From contig JALHDI010000005.1 of the NCBI GenBank assembly GCA_022839045.1, positions 1 through 53,981 of the forward strand: DNA of 53,981 nt. The letters run 5' to 3'. The stretch comes from Sporomusaceae bacterium. GTDB lineage: Bacteria; Bacillota_C; Negativicutes; Sporomusales_B; UBA7701. Numbering within the stretch: the stretch's first letter is position 1; the number at the start of each line of letters is the position of its first letter. This document shows, one piece after another, positions 41,832 through 49,384 of the stretch. The notes below the pieces were generated by a model. It saw only the letters and a program-made list of their open reading frames with translations. It was not told the DNA's origin and made no database searches. The position numbers and the translations under genes are program-made.

Positions 41832-41966
41832 AAAAAACCTTTATTTCCCCTTGCAGGCGGAAATAAAGGTCTCGCTATAGCAGTGGCGCTGCCAGTGGAA
41901 CCGGGCCGGAGCCAGTGTGTCGATTCCACTCACGGAGGCTATCCGTTAGCTACTCCCCTTTACGGG
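41832..41966 (-). promoter_or_regulatory. Second yybP-ykoY manganese riboswitch, minus strand, no gene of its own
   Basis: Read on the minus strand from 41,966: AAAGGGGAGTAGC, a hairpin ACGG/CCGT, stem AGTGGAA/TTCCACT enclosing ACACACTGGC, a small hairpin, then TAGCGAGACCTTTA. The terminator stem CCTTTATTTCC with GGAAATAAAGG and six U (41,832-41,869) overlaps the 3' strand of P1, as in the first riboswitch. Transcription would run into the 3' end of mntH, antisense. No minus-strand gene follows. Confidence 0.87.
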
Positions 41967-42138
41967 TGTTATGTTGTTTCACTGTATAATATGCCGCCCG
42001 CACCGAAAGGTGCTTCCGGCGCGGCGGGAAATTGCCCGCAGCTCGGCTATCGCCTCCTCCGGGCTGCCGCGGAAGGGATTGCCAGACGTCCGCCGGTGCG
42101 GTACACTTAACTTAATGTGCCCACCAGGGAGGATCGCC

Positions 42139-43731
42139 ATGCCCACGAAAAAAACGCTGCTCGCCTTCTGCCTGCTCGTCGCCCTCACCCTGCCCGCCGT
42201 CACCGCCGCCGCCGCCGTCATCGTTAACGGCTACCAGGACGAAGCCGGCCGGCGCTTCCCCGAAGACGACGTCAAAACCATCGTCGCCGCCGGCGACGGC
42301 CACAACCTCTACACCGACGAAGCCGGCGGCTTCAGCCTCCGCTACCCCGCCCACATGACCGTCGACTGGTCGCTGTCCACCGTCCGCACCGTCTTCGCCG
42401 CCGACACCACCCGCATCGAAATCTACCACGACGACTTTCGCGGCACCGCCGCCACCGCCGCCGACTACATCCACTACGGCAACAAATTCGTCAAAGCCTC
42501 CCCCCACCATACCATCCTCGCCGACCAATGGCTGCAGGCGGACGGGCGCCAGGTCCACCTCCTCGCCTGGACGCGGCTGCCGCTGGCCCGCGTGCCCGGC
42601 GACAAGAACCACTACGCCTCCCTCGAAATCGTCAAAAACGACGACGAAGTATACACCGTCTTCATCAAATCCGCCGCCCCCATAACGAACGCCGCCGACA
42701 TCCTCGCCGGCTTCCGAGTCGCCGATCCCGTGGGCTTCCCCCGCGACTACAAGCGCTACGCCCCCTCCCGCACCCCCATGAACGCCGAGACCGCCGCCTT
42801 CTTCAGCCGCTTCTTCGGCGACCGCGCCCCCCTCACCTGGGGCATCTTCGAGCCCTCCGCCCCCCAGACCCTCGGGCCCCTGGCGACAATCGAAAAACGC
42901 CTCGACTTCGCCTTCCCCATCCTCCTCCACTACCAGATGTTCGACGAGCAGTTCCCCGCCTGGGGGCTCGAAAACGCCTACCGCAGCGGCAAATACGTCG
43001 AACTCACCCTCCAGACCACCTTCGCCGGCCAAGTCAACGCCCTGTGGGCCACCGATAACCGCAACGCCGGCATGGTCTACGCCATCCTCGACGGCCGGTA
43101 CGACGACTACTTCGCCGCCTACGCCGACAACCTCAAAGCCTTCGGCCACCCCGTCCTCTTCCGCCTCAACAACGAAATGAACGGCGACTGGTGCTGGTAC
43201 TCCGCCTTCTACACCGGCAAGGACGCCGACCTCTACCAGGCCCTGTGGCGCTACATCCACGACCTCTTCGTCGCCCGCGGCGTCGACAACGTCATCTGGG
43301 TATGGAACCCTCACGACGTCTCCCTGCCCGCTTTCAAATGGAACAGCTACCTCGCCTACTATCCCGGCGACGCCTACGTCGACGTCATCGGCCTCACCGG
43401 CTACAACAACGGCACCTACTTCCCCGGCGAGCGCTGGCGGGAGTTTTCCGAGATATACCCCGCCCTCCACGACGAATATGCAAACCACTTCGACAAGCCC
43501 TTCATGATCACCGAATTCGCCTCCAATTCCGTCGGCGGCGACAAAGTCGCCTGGATCAACGGCATGTTCGATGGCATCAAAAAACTCGACCGGCTCAAAG
43601 TCGCCGTCTGGTGGAGCGGCGTCGACTTCGACCAGAACGGCCTGCCCGGGCGGATATACCTTATCAACGAAAGCGAAGAAATCCTCGACGCCTTCAAGAG
43701 CCGGTTTCAGGAATACAAAGGCGTCCGGTGA
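42139..43731 (+). CDS. Exported GH26-like glycoside hydrolase
   Basis: 530 residues with signal peptide 1-26 (ending TAAAA). An N-terminal domain of about 180 residues, with a DUF/PsbP-like look (FSLRYPAHMTVDWSLS), precedes a TIM-barrel region resembling family 26 beta-mannanases. The acid/base Glu is in LFRLNNEMNGDWCWYSAF, followed by VIWVWNPHD, and the nucleophile Glu is probably in MITEFASNS. It probably cuts a beta-glycan outside the inner membrane. ATG 42,139 follows CAGGGAGGATCG. Its stop lies in copy 2 of the dispersed repeat. Confidence 0.8.
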   Translation: MPTKKTLLAFCLLVALTLPAVTAAAAVIVNGYQDEAGRRFPEDDVKTIVAAGDGHNLYTDEAGGFSLRYPAHMTVDWSLSTVRTVFAADTTRIEIYHDDFRGTAATAADYIHYGNKFVKASPHHTILADQWLQADGRQVHLLAWTRLPLARVPGDKNHYASLEIVKNDDEVYTVFIKSAAPITNAADILAGFRVADPVGFPRDYKRYAPSRTPMNAETAAFFSRFFGDRAPLTWGIFEPSAPQTLGPLATIEKRLDFAFPILLHYQMFDEQFPAWGLENAYRSGKYVELTLQTTFAGQVNALWATDNRNAGMVYAILDGRYDDYFAAYADNLKAFGHPVLFRLNNEMNGDWCWYSAFYTGKDADLYQALWRYIHDLFVARGVDNVIWVWNPHDVSLPAFKWNSYLAYYPGDAYVDVIGLTGYNNGTYFPGERWREFSEIYPALHDEYANHFDKPFMITEFASNSVGGDKVAWINGMFDGIKKLDRLKVAVWWSGVDFDQNGLPGRIYLINESEEILDAFKSRFQEYKGVR

Positions 43732-43834
43732 TAAGCCCCCATCTGCGTTGTTGGCCCTGCGGGCGCTTGCTTGCGTACGTTCCGAGTACGCGGCGCTGCG
43801 CGTCCTCGGTCCGCCTAGCATCTGGGGACTTCTG
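43731..43834 (-). repeat. Dispersed palindromic repeat, copy 2 (inverted)
   Basis: The reverse complement reads AGAAGTCCCCAGATGCTAGG to CGCAGATGGGGGCTTAT and matches copy 1 (40,153-40,259) nearly end to end. Differences are concentrated in the arms near the centre, where changes on one arm are often matched by the other, as expected for a folded element. Confidence 0.85.
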
Positions 43835-43865
43835 ACCGGCCGCTGCGCAGAAAAACACATGAATT

Positions 43866-43894
43866 GGCCCGCCAATGGCGGGCCTTTGGTGTTT
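43866..43894 (+). terminator. Hairpin between convergent genes
   Basis: GGCCCGCCA and TGGCGGGCC form a tight stem followed by TTTGGTGTTT on the plus strand; it may serve both the GH26 gene and the sigma-54 activator gene. Confidence 0.6.
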
Positions 43895-43897
43895 CCA

Positions 43898-45955
43898 TCA
43901 CAAATTGTACTTCTTCAGCTTCTCGTATAGCGTCGAACGGTGCAGGCCCGACAACTTCGCGGCCAAAGCCTTGTTGCCCTTGCTCAGTCGCAGCGCCTCG
44001 GCGATCCGCTCCCGTTCGCCGTCCCCGCCGGGGGCGCCGCCGCCTGCCAGCGCAGTCGCCACGTCGGTATCGAGCAAGTGCCGGGGAAGGATCTCCGGGC
44101 TGTCCACCGCCGCCGCCAGCTGTTTGAGCAGATTGATGAGCTGGCGGACATTGCCCGGCCAGGCGTATTCTCTCAGCAGCGCCATCGTCTCCGGGGCGAA
44201 CCGCATCGCGGCCCGGCCGGCTAGCCTGGAAATATCCGGCGTCAGCTCCTGGACGAGCTCGCCGATATCCTCGCGCCGCTCCCTGAGCGGCGGGATATGG
44301 ATGCGGAACACGTTCAGCCGGTAGTACAGGTCCTCGCGGAAGGTCTGCTGCTGGACCATCAGCGTCAGCGGCTTGTTCGTCGCCGCGATGATCCTCACAT
44401 CGCACGCCACCGCCTCGCTGCCGCCGACGCGGTCAACCTTGCCGTCGTCGAGCACGCGGAGGATCTTCGCCTGCATGGCCAGCGGCATGTCGCCGATCTC
44501 GTCCAGAAAGAGCGTCCCCTTGTCGGCCAGCTCGAACTTGCCCTTCTTGCCGCCCCGTTTCGCGCCCGTGAACGCCCCTTCCTCGTAGCCGAACAGCTCC
44601 GATTCCAGAAGATCGTCGGGCAGCGCGGCGCAGTTGACGGTGATGAACGGCATCCCCTGGCGCCTGCTGGCTTTGTGGATGGCGTGGGCGAACAGCTCCT
44701 TGCCGGTGCCGCTCTCGCCGAGCAGCAGCACATTGCTGTCCGTCTGCGCGGCCCGCAGGGCGGAATTCTTCGTCTTGGCCATGATCCGCGAACGGCCTAC
44801 GATGCTGTCGAAGCTGTGCCTGGCCACGTTCCGGTCGCCGCGGAGCTCCACGAGCTCCGTCTGATAGCGCGACACCTGCTGCTCCAGCTGCTGCAGGCGC
44901 TGGAGCAGAAAGCTCACCTCGCTGATATCCTTGAACAGTATTTCGCCGACCGCGCCGGCCAGTTTGCCGTTCTTAAAAACAGGTATGCGGTTGACGATCA
45001 TCTGGCGGCCTTGGACCGTCTGAATCTCACCCAGTTCGGGTATCCCCGTCCGGGCGACGACGTCCAGGCGGGTGTTCTCGATAACTTCGTCCACCGGCCG
45101 GCCGATGACCTCATCGCGAACGACGTTGAAAATATCCTCGTACGACTTGTTCACCCGTGAAATGACGCCGTTCTTGTTGACGATGATGATACCGTAGCGG
45201 ACATTCTCGAACACTGCCTTCAGGTCCTCGACGTGATGTTGGGCGTCGAGCAGTTGAGTAACGGCGCCGCGGAGTTCGGACGTATCCTGCAGGATGGCCA
45301 GCGCCCCCACCACCTTGCGGCCTTCCAGGATGGGCGACCGGTTGGATAATATTGTCTTGCCGCCGTGAACCAACTGGCAGTCCCGTTCCGCCTGCCCGGT
45401 CTCCAGCACCCTTCTCAGGCCGGAGTTAGGGATAACCTCGTTGATCGGGCGGCCGAGCGCCTCGTCGCCAGGCATGCCGAGCAGCGCCGCCGCCGCTTCG
45501 TTATAAGCGGTCACGACCCCGGAAGTATCGACGACCACAATGCCGTCGTGCGCCGAGCGGATCAGCGCCCTGACCTCGTCCGTGGCCCGCTCCAGCTGGG
45601 CTGAGAAGGCTTGGAGGAAATCACGGCCGGTGATCATGCCGACGAAGTTGCCGGCAGCGTCCACCACCGGCAGACAGTCGAAAGGCAAACTCAGGGCCTC
45701 TTCCAGGGGGCAGTCCTCGCGGACGCTGACGACCGCCTTGGTCATTATCGTACCCACCGGCAACCCGAGGGAAAGCCTGTCCACGGCCGCGCCGACGATA
45801 TCGGTCGCCGTCACGATGCCGTGCATCGCCCCATCGGCGCCCAGAACGGGGGCGGCGCTGATCTTGTACCTTTTGAAAAGCCGGGCGGCGTTCCCGATCG
45901 TATCCTCCGGCCCCAGATGCGGGGCATGGGGGGCCATATAGTCGCGTACCAGCAT
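43898..45955 (-). CDS. Sigma-54-dependent activator: CBS pair, two PAS domains, AAA+, Fis HTH
   Basis: 685 residues. Two CBS motifs (about 1-120) suggest binding of an adenine nucleotide. PAS 1 ([20 protein letters not shown]) and PAS 2 ([20 protein letters not shown]) follow. The AAA+ domain has Walker A GESGTGKE near residue 408, the sigma-54 contact loop GAFTGA near 460 and Walker [10 protein letters not shown]. The C-terminus is a Fis-type helix-turn-helix. ATG 45,955 lies after GGGAGGATG. It is divergent from four small genes with a sigma-54 promoter, its probable target. Confidence 0.93.
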   Translation of the reverse strand: MLVRDYMAPHAPHLGPEDTIGNAARLFKRYKISAAPVLGADGAMHGIVTATDIVGAAVDRLSLGLPVGTIMTKAVVSVREDCPLEEALSLPFDCLPVVDAAGNFVGMITGRDFLQAFSAQLERATDEVRALIRSAHDGIVVVDTSGVVTAYNEAAAALLGMPGDEALGRPINEVIPNSGLRRVLETGQAERDCQLVHGGKTILSNRSPILEGRKVVGALAILQDTSELRGAVTQLLDAQHHVEDLKAVFENVRYGIIIVNKNGVISRVNKSYEDIFNVVRDEVIGRPVDEVIENTRLDVVARTGIPELGEIQTVQGRQMIVNRIPVFKNGKLAGAVGEILFKDISEVSFLLQRLQQLEQQVSRYQTELVELRGDRNVARHSFDSIVGRSRIMAKTKNSALRAAQTDSNVLLLGESGTGKELFAHAIHKASRRQGMPFITVNCAALPDDLLESELFGYEEGAFTGAKRGGKKGKFELADKGTLFLDEIGDMPLAMQAKILRVLDDGKVDRVGGSEAVACDVRIIAATNKPLTLMVQQQTFREDLYYRLNVFRIHIPPLRERREDIGELVQELTPDISRLAGRAAMRFAPETMALLREYAWPGNVRQLINLLKQLAAAVDSPEILPRHLLDTDVATALAGGGAPGGDGERERIAEALRLSKGNKALAAKLSGLHRSTLYEKLKKYNL

Positions 45956-46062
45956 CTTTGTATCATCCTCCCGCTTCAGCAGCAAAGGCTCCTCTTTAAC
46001 ACCTTAGTTTTGGCGGCCGCGATAAGAAATCCTGCCGCCGGCGTCGCGAGCAACAAGAAAAG

Positions 46063-46109
46063 TGTCGGATTCGACAGAGAAAGTGTCGGGGCCGACACTT
46101 TCTCTGTCG
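46063..46109 (+). promoter_or_regulatory. Phased palindromic activator sites
   Basis: TGTCG-GATT-CGACA at 46,063-46,076 and TGTCG-GGGC-CGACA at 46,084-46,097, with a third TGTCG half-site at 46,105: an exact 21-bp step, two helical turns. An 18-bp perfect inverted repeat (46,072-46,089 with 46,092-46,109) overlaps them. They lie 50-95 bases upstream of the -24/-12 promoter, in activator-site position. Confidence 0.82.
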
Positions 46110-46155
46110 GGGGGAGAATGCCCGGATTCGTGGAATCGCAAGGCTTGCAGAGCGT

Positions 46156-46171
46156 TGGCATCATTTATGCA
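46156..46171 (+). promoter_or_regulatory. Sigma-54 (-24/-12) promoter
   Basis: TGGCATCATTTATGCA matches the consensus TGGCAC-N5-TTGCA at all but two positions, with GG and GC exactly 10 bases apart. It lies 53 bases before the first small gene. Confidence 0.8.
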
Positions 46172-46223
46172 TCGGAATACAGGCGACAGTGCAGCAAGGG
46201 TCGCCGTGGAAGGAGGCGAGAAC

Positions 46224-46376
46224 GTGAGTTATACACTCTACAACTGGAACGGGCAGATGAAATGGCTGGAACTGACGGGCTACAACCATTACCTCGTCGA
46301 TCCCGTCCATGTCGGCGAGTTTCGCTCGCTCTATCCTGAAGCGCGCCTTGTGGCGGTTAACGCCACCGAGGCGTAA
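46224..46376 (+). CDS. Small protein 1 of the sigma-54 operon (50 aa), unknown
   Basis: 50 residues starting at GTG 46,224 after GGAAGGAGGCGAG. The product (SYTLYNWNGQMKWLELTGYN ... FRSLYPEARLVAVNATEA) is compact, with three Trp/Tyr-rich strands and no Cys. The longer frame beginning at 46,062 lies in the promoter and is rejected. Family not recognised. First gene behind the sigma-54 promoter. Confidence 0.68.
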   Translation: MSYTLYNWNGQMKWLELTGYNHYLVDPVHVGEFRSLYPEARLVAVNATEA

Positions 46377-46389
46377 GGAGGCAGAATGT

Positions 46390-46653
46390 ATGGAAAACTG
46401 GGTGGAAACGGGAATGCTGATCGAGCTCCCGGACAAAAGGCTGGCGAGGATTATGCCCGAGAACGAGTACCTCAGCCTAAAAGCGCGCGCCGAAGAAGCA
46501 TACGCCAGGATAGAGCGGCATGCCGATGAAACGGTGCTCAGGGACGTGATCGACTTGCTGGTCGTATTGCGCGAGGTAGAGATCCGCCTGCTGGAAGAAA
46601 GATTTCGTGAAGTATATCAGGCCGCATATCAACAGGGGGCCAGGTTCGCCTGA
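46390..46653 (+). CDS. Small helical protein 2 of the sigma-54 operon (87 aa)
   Basis: 87 residues from ATG 46,390, 13 bases after the previous stop, with AAGGAGGCAG upstream. A short beta-like start (LIELPDKRLARIMPENEY) leads into a long charged helix (LKARAEEAYARIERHADETV, then VVLREVEIRLLEERFREVY). It is clearly paralogous to the next gene: the pattern EYLxLxARAExAYxRIE is shared. Function unknown; the helix may mediate dimers or partner binding. Confidence 0.7.
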   Translation: MENWVETGMLIELPDKRLARIMPENEYLSLKARAEEAYARIERHADETVLRDVIDLLVVLREVEIRLLEERFREVYQAAYQQGARFA

Positions 46654-46681
46654 CCTGCGCCGATGATCGGAGGATAAGAGA

Positions 46682-46924
46682 ATGTCTGCTGAATTGATCG
46701 ACGGCCGCCTGGCGGCGGTCATGTCCGAGCAGGAATACCTGCAACTGCGGGCCAGGGCGGAAAATGCCTACCGCCGTATCGAAGAAAAGGCATCGGGGAC
46801 GGTGCTGACCGATTTGACCGACCTCGTGACAGTCATGCGCGAAATCGAGGCCAAGCTGCTCGATGACCGCCTGGAAAAACCGGATACCGGATGGGCCCAG
46901 GGCACTATGGCCACCCTGGCGTAG
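46682..46924 (+). CDS. Small helical protein 3 of the sigma-54 operon (80 aa), paralogue of protein 2
   Basis: 80 residues, ATG 46,682, RBS GATCGGAGGATAAG. It shares with protein 2 the segments RLAxxMxExEYLxLxARAE and VLxDxxDLxxVxREIE, so the two arose by tandem duplication. C-terminal tails differ. No membrane segment or Cys. Family not recognised. Confidence 0.7.
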   Translation: MSAELIDGRLAAVMSEQEYLQLRARAENAYRRIEEKASGTVLTDLTDLVTVMREIEAKLLDDRLEKPDTGWAQGTMATLA

Positions 46925-46962
46925 ATCGGGCGTCACAAGCTTTGAGGAAGGGAGGGAACTTT

Positions 46963-47268
46963 GTGGATAAAATAGCTGCCCGGCTCGAGGAACTATACGC
47001 CGACCTTGAGACAAAATCCGCACTCGACGCGGACGCGACGGTAAGTCTGATAGAGGCGCTCGAGGAAGTCTTCGCCGGCAAGGACGCGGACGAGGTGATT
47101 ACCAGCACCGGGCTGACGGAATCGGGGCTTGTCCTGCCCGGCAAATCGCCGATGGAACTGGCCGGGGCGGTCACCGCCCTGCGCGGGCTGACGCAAGACC
47201 CGGCAGCCATGGCCGGGATAACCGCTCTACGCGATTCCCTCTACAGATATCAGTCGTTCATAAAGTAA
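46963..47268 (+). CDS. Small protein 4 of the sigma-54 operon (101 aa), unknown
   Basis: 101 residues from GTG 46,963 (RBS GGAAGGGAGGGAAC). It starts with a helix, DKIAARLEELYADLETKSAL, then ADATVSLIEALEEVFAGKDA, and ends RDSLYRYQSFIK. Acidic, mostly helical, soluble. The frame to 46,891 would overlap the previous gene and has no RBS. Last gene before a strong terminator. Confidence 0.68.
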   Translation: MDKIAARLEELYADLETKSALDADATVSLIEALEEVFAGKDADEVITSTGLTESGLVLPGKSPMELAGAVTALRGLTQDPAAMAGITALRDSLYRYQSFIK

Positions 47269-47278
47269 ATAAGCGCAA

Positions 47279-47311
47279 GCGGCGGCCAGCGGGGCCGCCG
47301 CATTTTGTTTG
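47279..47311 (+). terminator. Terminator of the sigma-54 operon
   Basis: A 9-bp GC stem (47,279-47,287 with 47,293-47,301) followed by ATTTTGTTT. Confidence 0.87.
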
Positions 47312-47415
47312 CGTCAAAACCCACGATATGTCTCTTTTCGGCGGAAAATGGTAAGATATTGCTGTGAGGACGATAATTTGCCGGGGATAAGGATCGGCAC
47401 TGGAGGTACCTGATC

Positions 47416-49065
47416 ATGAACTTGCCGGCGAAGCCGACAACAGGCGGAAGGCTGCCGATAAAAAATACCCCGTGGCTGCTGAGCCCGCGGCGGCTGATAA
47501 TCGTGGTCCTGGCGGTCTTGGTCGCGGCCGGCTTCCACCAATTGTGGGCGGCGCGGGTGGAAAAGGCCCTGCTCGTTGCCGAAACGCAGCTGATCGACTC
47601 CCAGATAGCCCTCAGGGCGACCCTCGCCACGGCCACCGCCCAGCTCGGCCTCCTCCGCGTTAGCGTCGAGCAGGAACTCGGCGACCCCGTCCCGCGGCCG
47701 CTGCCGCCGGCGGCGGGCTGGCTCCGGCCCATCCCCGGGCGGGACACCTTCGCCGGGCCGACGCCCCCGCTATCGCCCGGCGCCCCGGTCAGCAACGTCA
47801 CCCTCGGCGCCCCCCTGCCCGAACCGGCCGGCGAACGGGCCCGCGAACTGGCGGCCGCGGCCGGGCAGACGCCGCTGTTCGCTGCCGTCAAAAAGAACCT
47901 CGCCAACGCCGCCTGGGTCTACTACTATTCGCTCGACCGGCTGCTGGTCATCCATCCCTGCGAGCAGGGCAGCATTTACTGGTCGGACGCCCTCCTCGGC
48001 CAAGAGATAATCGTCAACGCCTCCCCGGCCCGCAACCCCGGCCGCGGCTACTACTGGAGCAACGTCTACGCCGACAGCGCCGGCAAGGGCCTGATGTGCT
48101 CGGTCGTCAACCCCGTCTATGATCGCGAAGGCCGTTTCCGCGGCGTCATCGGCTTCGACTTCACCGTCGACAGCCTGATCGGCTACCTGACCGGCGAGCA
48201 ACTGGCCATCGGCACGCCGTTCATCGTCAACAAAGCGGGCCAACTGCTCGCCCACCCGACGCTCGTCAAATCGGCGGACAGCAAGGTCGGCACCCTCGAA
48301 GACGCGCTGCCGGCCCGGCTCAGGCCCGACGCCCGCAAGCTGCTGGAACTCCCGCCGGGAAAGTTCGCCGTCATCGGCGACGCCTACGTAACCGCGCTCG
48401 ACCTGGGAGTTGCCCCCTGGCGGGTGCTGTTCGTCGTCGACAAACGGCGCCTCGGCCTATCCGTCCTCGGCGGCATGCACCTCGAACTCGCCGGCATGGG
48501 TCTGCTGCTGCTCGCCCTCTTCTTCTTCCTCAAGACCGTCCGCCTGACCGAGGAACTGGCCCGCCTGGCCGTCACCGACCCCCTGTCCGGACTGGCCAAC
48601 CGCCGCCGCTTCATGGAAGCCCTGCGCGGCGAGATCGAGCGGACCCGCCGCAGCGGCCGGCCCTTCTCGCTGCTGATGCTCGACATCGACCATTTCAAAC
48701 ACGTCAACGACACCTACGGGCACAACATCGGCGACCAAGTCATCGTCGCGCTGGCGAAAACGTTGGCCGCCGGGATACGGGAGATCGACACCGCCGGCCG
48801 TCTCGGTGGCGAGGAGTTCGGCGTCATCCTCCCCGACACCGGCCTCCAGGGAGCCCTCATCGCCGCCGAAAGGCTCCGGCAGGCCGTCGCGGCCATGGAA
48901 ATCGCGGCCGAGGACGCGCCCCTCCGGGTGACGGTCAGCATCGGCGCCGCCGAGCGGGGCGGTGAGGAGACCGGCCCCGAAGAACTGCTGCGCCGGGCCG
49001 ACGCCGCCCTCTACGCCAGCAAACACAACGGACGCAACCGAGTCACGGCCTACGACGGACAGTAG
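47416..49065 (+). CDS. Diguanylate cyclase with periplasmic Cache-type sensor
   Basis: 549 residues. A first membrane segment (about 27-43, LIIVVLAVLVAAGFHQLW) and a second (about 355-375, GMGLLLLALFFFLKTV) bracket a periplasmic sensor of about 310 residues with Cache-like features (YWSNVYADSAGKGLMCSVVN, GVIGFDFTVDSLIGYLTG). The GGDEF domain has LTDPLSGLANRRRF-like entry (VTDPLSGLANRRRF) and active-site GGEEF near residue 465; no clear RxxD inhibitory site is seen upstream. It makes c-di-GMP from GTP in response to an outside ligand. ATG 47,416. Confidence 0.92.
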   Translation: MNLPAKPTTGGRLPIKNTPWLLSPRRLIIVVLAVLVAAGFHQLWAARVEKALLVAETQLIDSQIALRATLATATAQLGLLRVSVEQELGDPVPRPLPPAAGWLRPIPGRDTFAGPTPPLSPGAPVSNVTLGAPLPEPAGERARELAAAAGQTPLFAAVKKNLANAAWVYYYSLDRLLVIHPCEQGSIYWSDALLGQEIIVNASPARNPGRGYYWSNVYADSAGKGLMCSVVNPVYDREGRFRGVIGFDFTVDSLIGYLTGEQLAIGTPFIVNKAGQLLAHPTLVKSADSKVGTLEDALPARLRPDARKLLELPPGKFAVIGDAYVTALDLGVAPWRVLFVVDKRRLGLSVLGGMHLELAGMGLLLLALFFFLKTVRLTEELARLAVTDPLSGLANRRRFMEALRGEIERTRRSGRPFSLLMLDIDHFKHVNDTYGHNIGDQVIVALAKTLAAGIREIDTAGRLGGEEFGVILPDTGLQGALIAAERLRQAVAAMEIAAEDAPLRVTVSIGAAERGGEETGPEELLRRADAALYASKHNGRNRVTAYDGQ

Positions 49066-49091
49066 CGAAGGCGCCGCCGCCCGCAAACGTC

Positions 49092-49127
49092 AATCCCGCA
49101 GCCATCCCGGCTGCGGGATTTGTTTTT
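49092..49127 (+). terminator. Terminator of the cyclase gene
   Basis: A 12-bp stem AATCCCGCAGCC with its complement (49,109-49,120) followed by TGTTTTT. Confidence 0.87.
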
Positions 49128-49240
49128 ACAATATTTTGAATATTGTTGTCGGCGTGACCCCCCGATGGTATAATTTGTATGCTTACAGAAAATTGGTCGG
49201 CCGGTAAAATCTCCACAGCAACGGAAAGGAGGGGAGAGAA

Positions 49241-49369
49241 ATGGATGCGATGGTCGCTGCGGGATACATCATAACCGTTTTGCTGATTTGCTTTAATACC
49301 TACCTTGTTCTGAAACGGGACGTGGAAATCGACCAGGAGCACCAGCCCCATGAAGGCCCGGAAGGATAA
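49241..49369 (+). CDS. Symporter small accessory protein (42 aa)
   Basis: 42 residues: one membrane helix (AAGYIITVLLICFNTYLVL) with a charged C-terminal tail (KRDVEIDQEHQPHEG). RBS AAAGGAGGGGAGAG precedes ATG 49,241. It sits 15 bases before a sodium:solute symporter gene, the usual place for the short accessory subunits of that family. Assignment rests on position, size and topology. Confidence 0.78.
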   Translation: MDAMVAAGYIITVLLICFNTYLVLKRDVEIDQEHQPHEGPEG

Positions 49370-49384
49370 GGAAAGGAGGAACGG

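Noticed and set aside
42112..43875. 587-codon minus-strand ORF
   Set aside because: Shadow of the GH26-like gene; Gly/Val/Glu-rich with no recognisable domain.
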